Source: Variovorax sp. (GTDB lineage Bacteria > Pseudomonadota > Gammaproteobacteria > Burkholderiales > Burkholderiaceae_C). Taken from it: a DNA stretch of 5,545 nt. The stretch covers positions 1 through 5,545 of the forward strand of contig JAQGLP010000344.1 in the NCBI GenBank assembly GCA_028292835.1, in the 5' to 3' direction. The notes under the pieces were generated by a model. The model saw only the letters and a program-made list of their open reading frames with translations. It made no database searches and was not told the DNA's origin. A program made the translations under genes and the position numbers. Shown here in pieces: positions 4,690 to 5,545 of the stretch; within the stretch, counting starts at the first letter, position 1; every line of letters begins with the position of its first letter.

Positions 4690-5545
4690 ATGAATCCCCT
4701 CCGCGCCTTATTTGCTGCGTTTTTAATAGCATCCTGCGCTGTCGGCATGCCGGCGGCGGCCCAATTGGTCTCGAATCCCCAGGCGGTGGTCGCGACCCCC
4801 CACGTGCGCGCCGAACTGGTGGCGCACGCGCCCGAGGGCATCTCGGCCGGCGCTCCGGTCTGGGTCGGCCTGCGCATCGCGCACCAGCCCGGCTGGCACA
4901 CCTACTGGAAGAACGCCGGCGACTCGGGCCTGCCGACCGAACTGCGGTGGACGCTGCCGTCCGGCATCTCGACGGGCGACATCGCCTGGCCGGTGCCCCG
5001 CAAGATCCCGATCGGCCCGCTGGCCAACTACGGCTACGAGGACACGGTGCTGCTGCCGGTGCCCCTCACGGTGGCGCCCGGCTTCCGGCCGGACGTGCTG
5101 GCAGGCGGCGCGGACGCGCTTGAAGTCAGGCTCAAGGCGTCCTGGCTGGTGTGTCGCAAGGAGTGCATCCCGGAGGAAGGCAGCTTCGCGCTCAAGCTGC
5201 CGGTCAGGGGCTCGACCGCGCTGCACCAGGCGGATTTCGAAGCGGCCTGGGCGGCGCAACCCGCGCCACTGGCCGGGCCGGGCCGCATCGAGGTGGACCG
5301 CCAGCAATTGAAGATCGCCGTCGACGGGCTGCCCGCCGCCGCGCGGGGCAAGACCCTGGAGTTCTTCCCGGAAACGGGCGAGGTGATCCGCACCGGCGCG
5401 GTGGCGGGCCAGGATTGGACGCAGGCCTGGGACGGCGCGCGCTGGTCGGCCACCGTGCCCCTGGCCGACCAGCGAGGCGCCAGCCCGGCCACGATGCCGA
5501 TCGTGCTGGCGCTGTCCGAAACCGACCGCCGCGCCGGCCAGCCGC
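4690..5545 (+). CDS. Thiol:disulfide interchange protein, DsbD/ScsB-like N-terminal periplasmic domain; partial at right edge
   Basis: 285 complete codons are present and the frame runs off the right edge. Residues 1-24 are a signal peptide with cleavage after Ala-Ala-Ala (24) before Gln. The exported part has features of the ScsB-type N-terminal domain: a strand-rich start (VRAELVAHAPEGISAGAPVWVGLRI shape), GWHTYWKNAGDSGLPTELRW (68-87), the IAWPVPRKIPIGPLANYGYE block (98-117), and SWLVCRKECIPEEGSF (151-166) with Cys155 and Cys159 as the probable redox pair. In the family this is followed by an eight-helix DsbD-like membrane domain and a thioredoxin domain that pass electrons from cytosolic thioredoxin to periplasmic partners; these lie outside the window. 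ScsB homologues are linked to copper tolerance. The start has no good Shine-Dalgarno but is set by the signal peptide. Codons 7-14 are AT-rich with rare TTA and ATA. Confidence 0.85.
   Translation, partial: MNPLRALFAAFLIASCAVGMPAAAQLVSNPQAVVATPHVRAELVAHAPEGISAGAPVWVGLRIAHQPGWHTYWKNAGDSGLPTELRWTLPSGISTGDIAWPVPRKIPIGPLANYGYEDTVLLPVPLTVAPGFRPDVLAGGADALEVRLKASWLVCRKECIPEEGSFALKLPVRGSTALHQADFEAAWAAQPAPLAGPGRIEVDRQQLKIAVDGLPAAARGKTLEFFPETGEVIRTGAVAGQDWTQAWDGARWSATVPLADQRGASPATMPIVLALSETDRRAGQP

Noticed and set aside
4458..4901. N-terminal extension of the dehydrogenase-like protein to 4901
   Set aside because: It would run antisense through the signal peptide of the ScsB-like gene; the GGAG plus lipoprotein signal at 4457 is a far better start.
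2988..5123. Very long plus-strand open frame (711 codons) antisense to the sorbosone-dehydrogenase-like gene
   Set aside because: Its protein is low-complexity Arg/Ala/Gly/His/Val with no family motif, while the opposite strand encodes a clear lipoprotein propeller. It is a shadow frame caused by G/C-ending codons.
1..5545. CRISPR array, insertion sequence, phage att site or toxin-antitoxin pair
   Set aside because: No regularly spaced repeats, transposase or integrase motifs, terminal inverted repeats or small overlapping gene pairs were seen.

Overview
The window is GC-rich DNA (roughly two thirds G+C by eye) with strongly G/C-ending codons in the real genes. The gene types point to a betaproteobacterium of the Burkholderiaceae, in the Ralstonia/Cupriavidus range: an ESPR-type autotransporter, a GlsB/YeaQ membrane protein, a YbhB/PEBP protein with an N-terminal helix, a creatininase-family hydrolase, a sorbosone-dehydrogenase-like lipoprotein and a DsbD/ScsB-type thiol-redox protein. 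The taxon is an inference from gene content and style, not from any marker gene.

Layout, left to right. Bases 1-462 (minus) hold the N-terminus of a large autotransporter that runs off the left edge. Bases 463-931 hold no convincing protein gene. They contain a stem-loop followed by a U-run in the autotransporter leader, an AT-rich island (17 G/C in 60 bases, 541-600) that probably holds its promoter, and a tiny plus-strand ORF with a good Shine-Dalgarno. Bases 932-1180 (minus) encode a GlsB/YeaQ/YmgE small membrane protein. It is divergent from the YbhB/PEBP-family protein at 1359-2000 (plus) across a 178-base spacer that carries a 7-bp inverted repeat.

Bases 2001-2128 lie between convergent units and contain a long GC-rich inverted repeat. 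They also hold what looks like the amputated start of a gene once translationally coupled to the creatininase-family gene (2125-2973, minus). Upstream of the creatininase gene on the same strand, after a 125-base gap with two hairpins, is a lipoprotein beta-propeller of the L-sorbosone dehydrogenase/PQQ-sugar dehydrogenase type (3099-4457, minus). It is divergent from a signal-peptide-bearing ScsB/DsbD-like protein (4690 to beyond the right edge, plus).

Most of the genes look like ordinary, unrelated chromosomal housekeeping or envelope functions, and I see no multi-gene novel system. Three proteins act in or beyond the envelope (autotransporter, sugar-dehydrogenase lipoprotein, thiol-redox protein). 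The most interesting items are the broken gene start behind creatininase and the regulatory-looking leader of the autotransporter.
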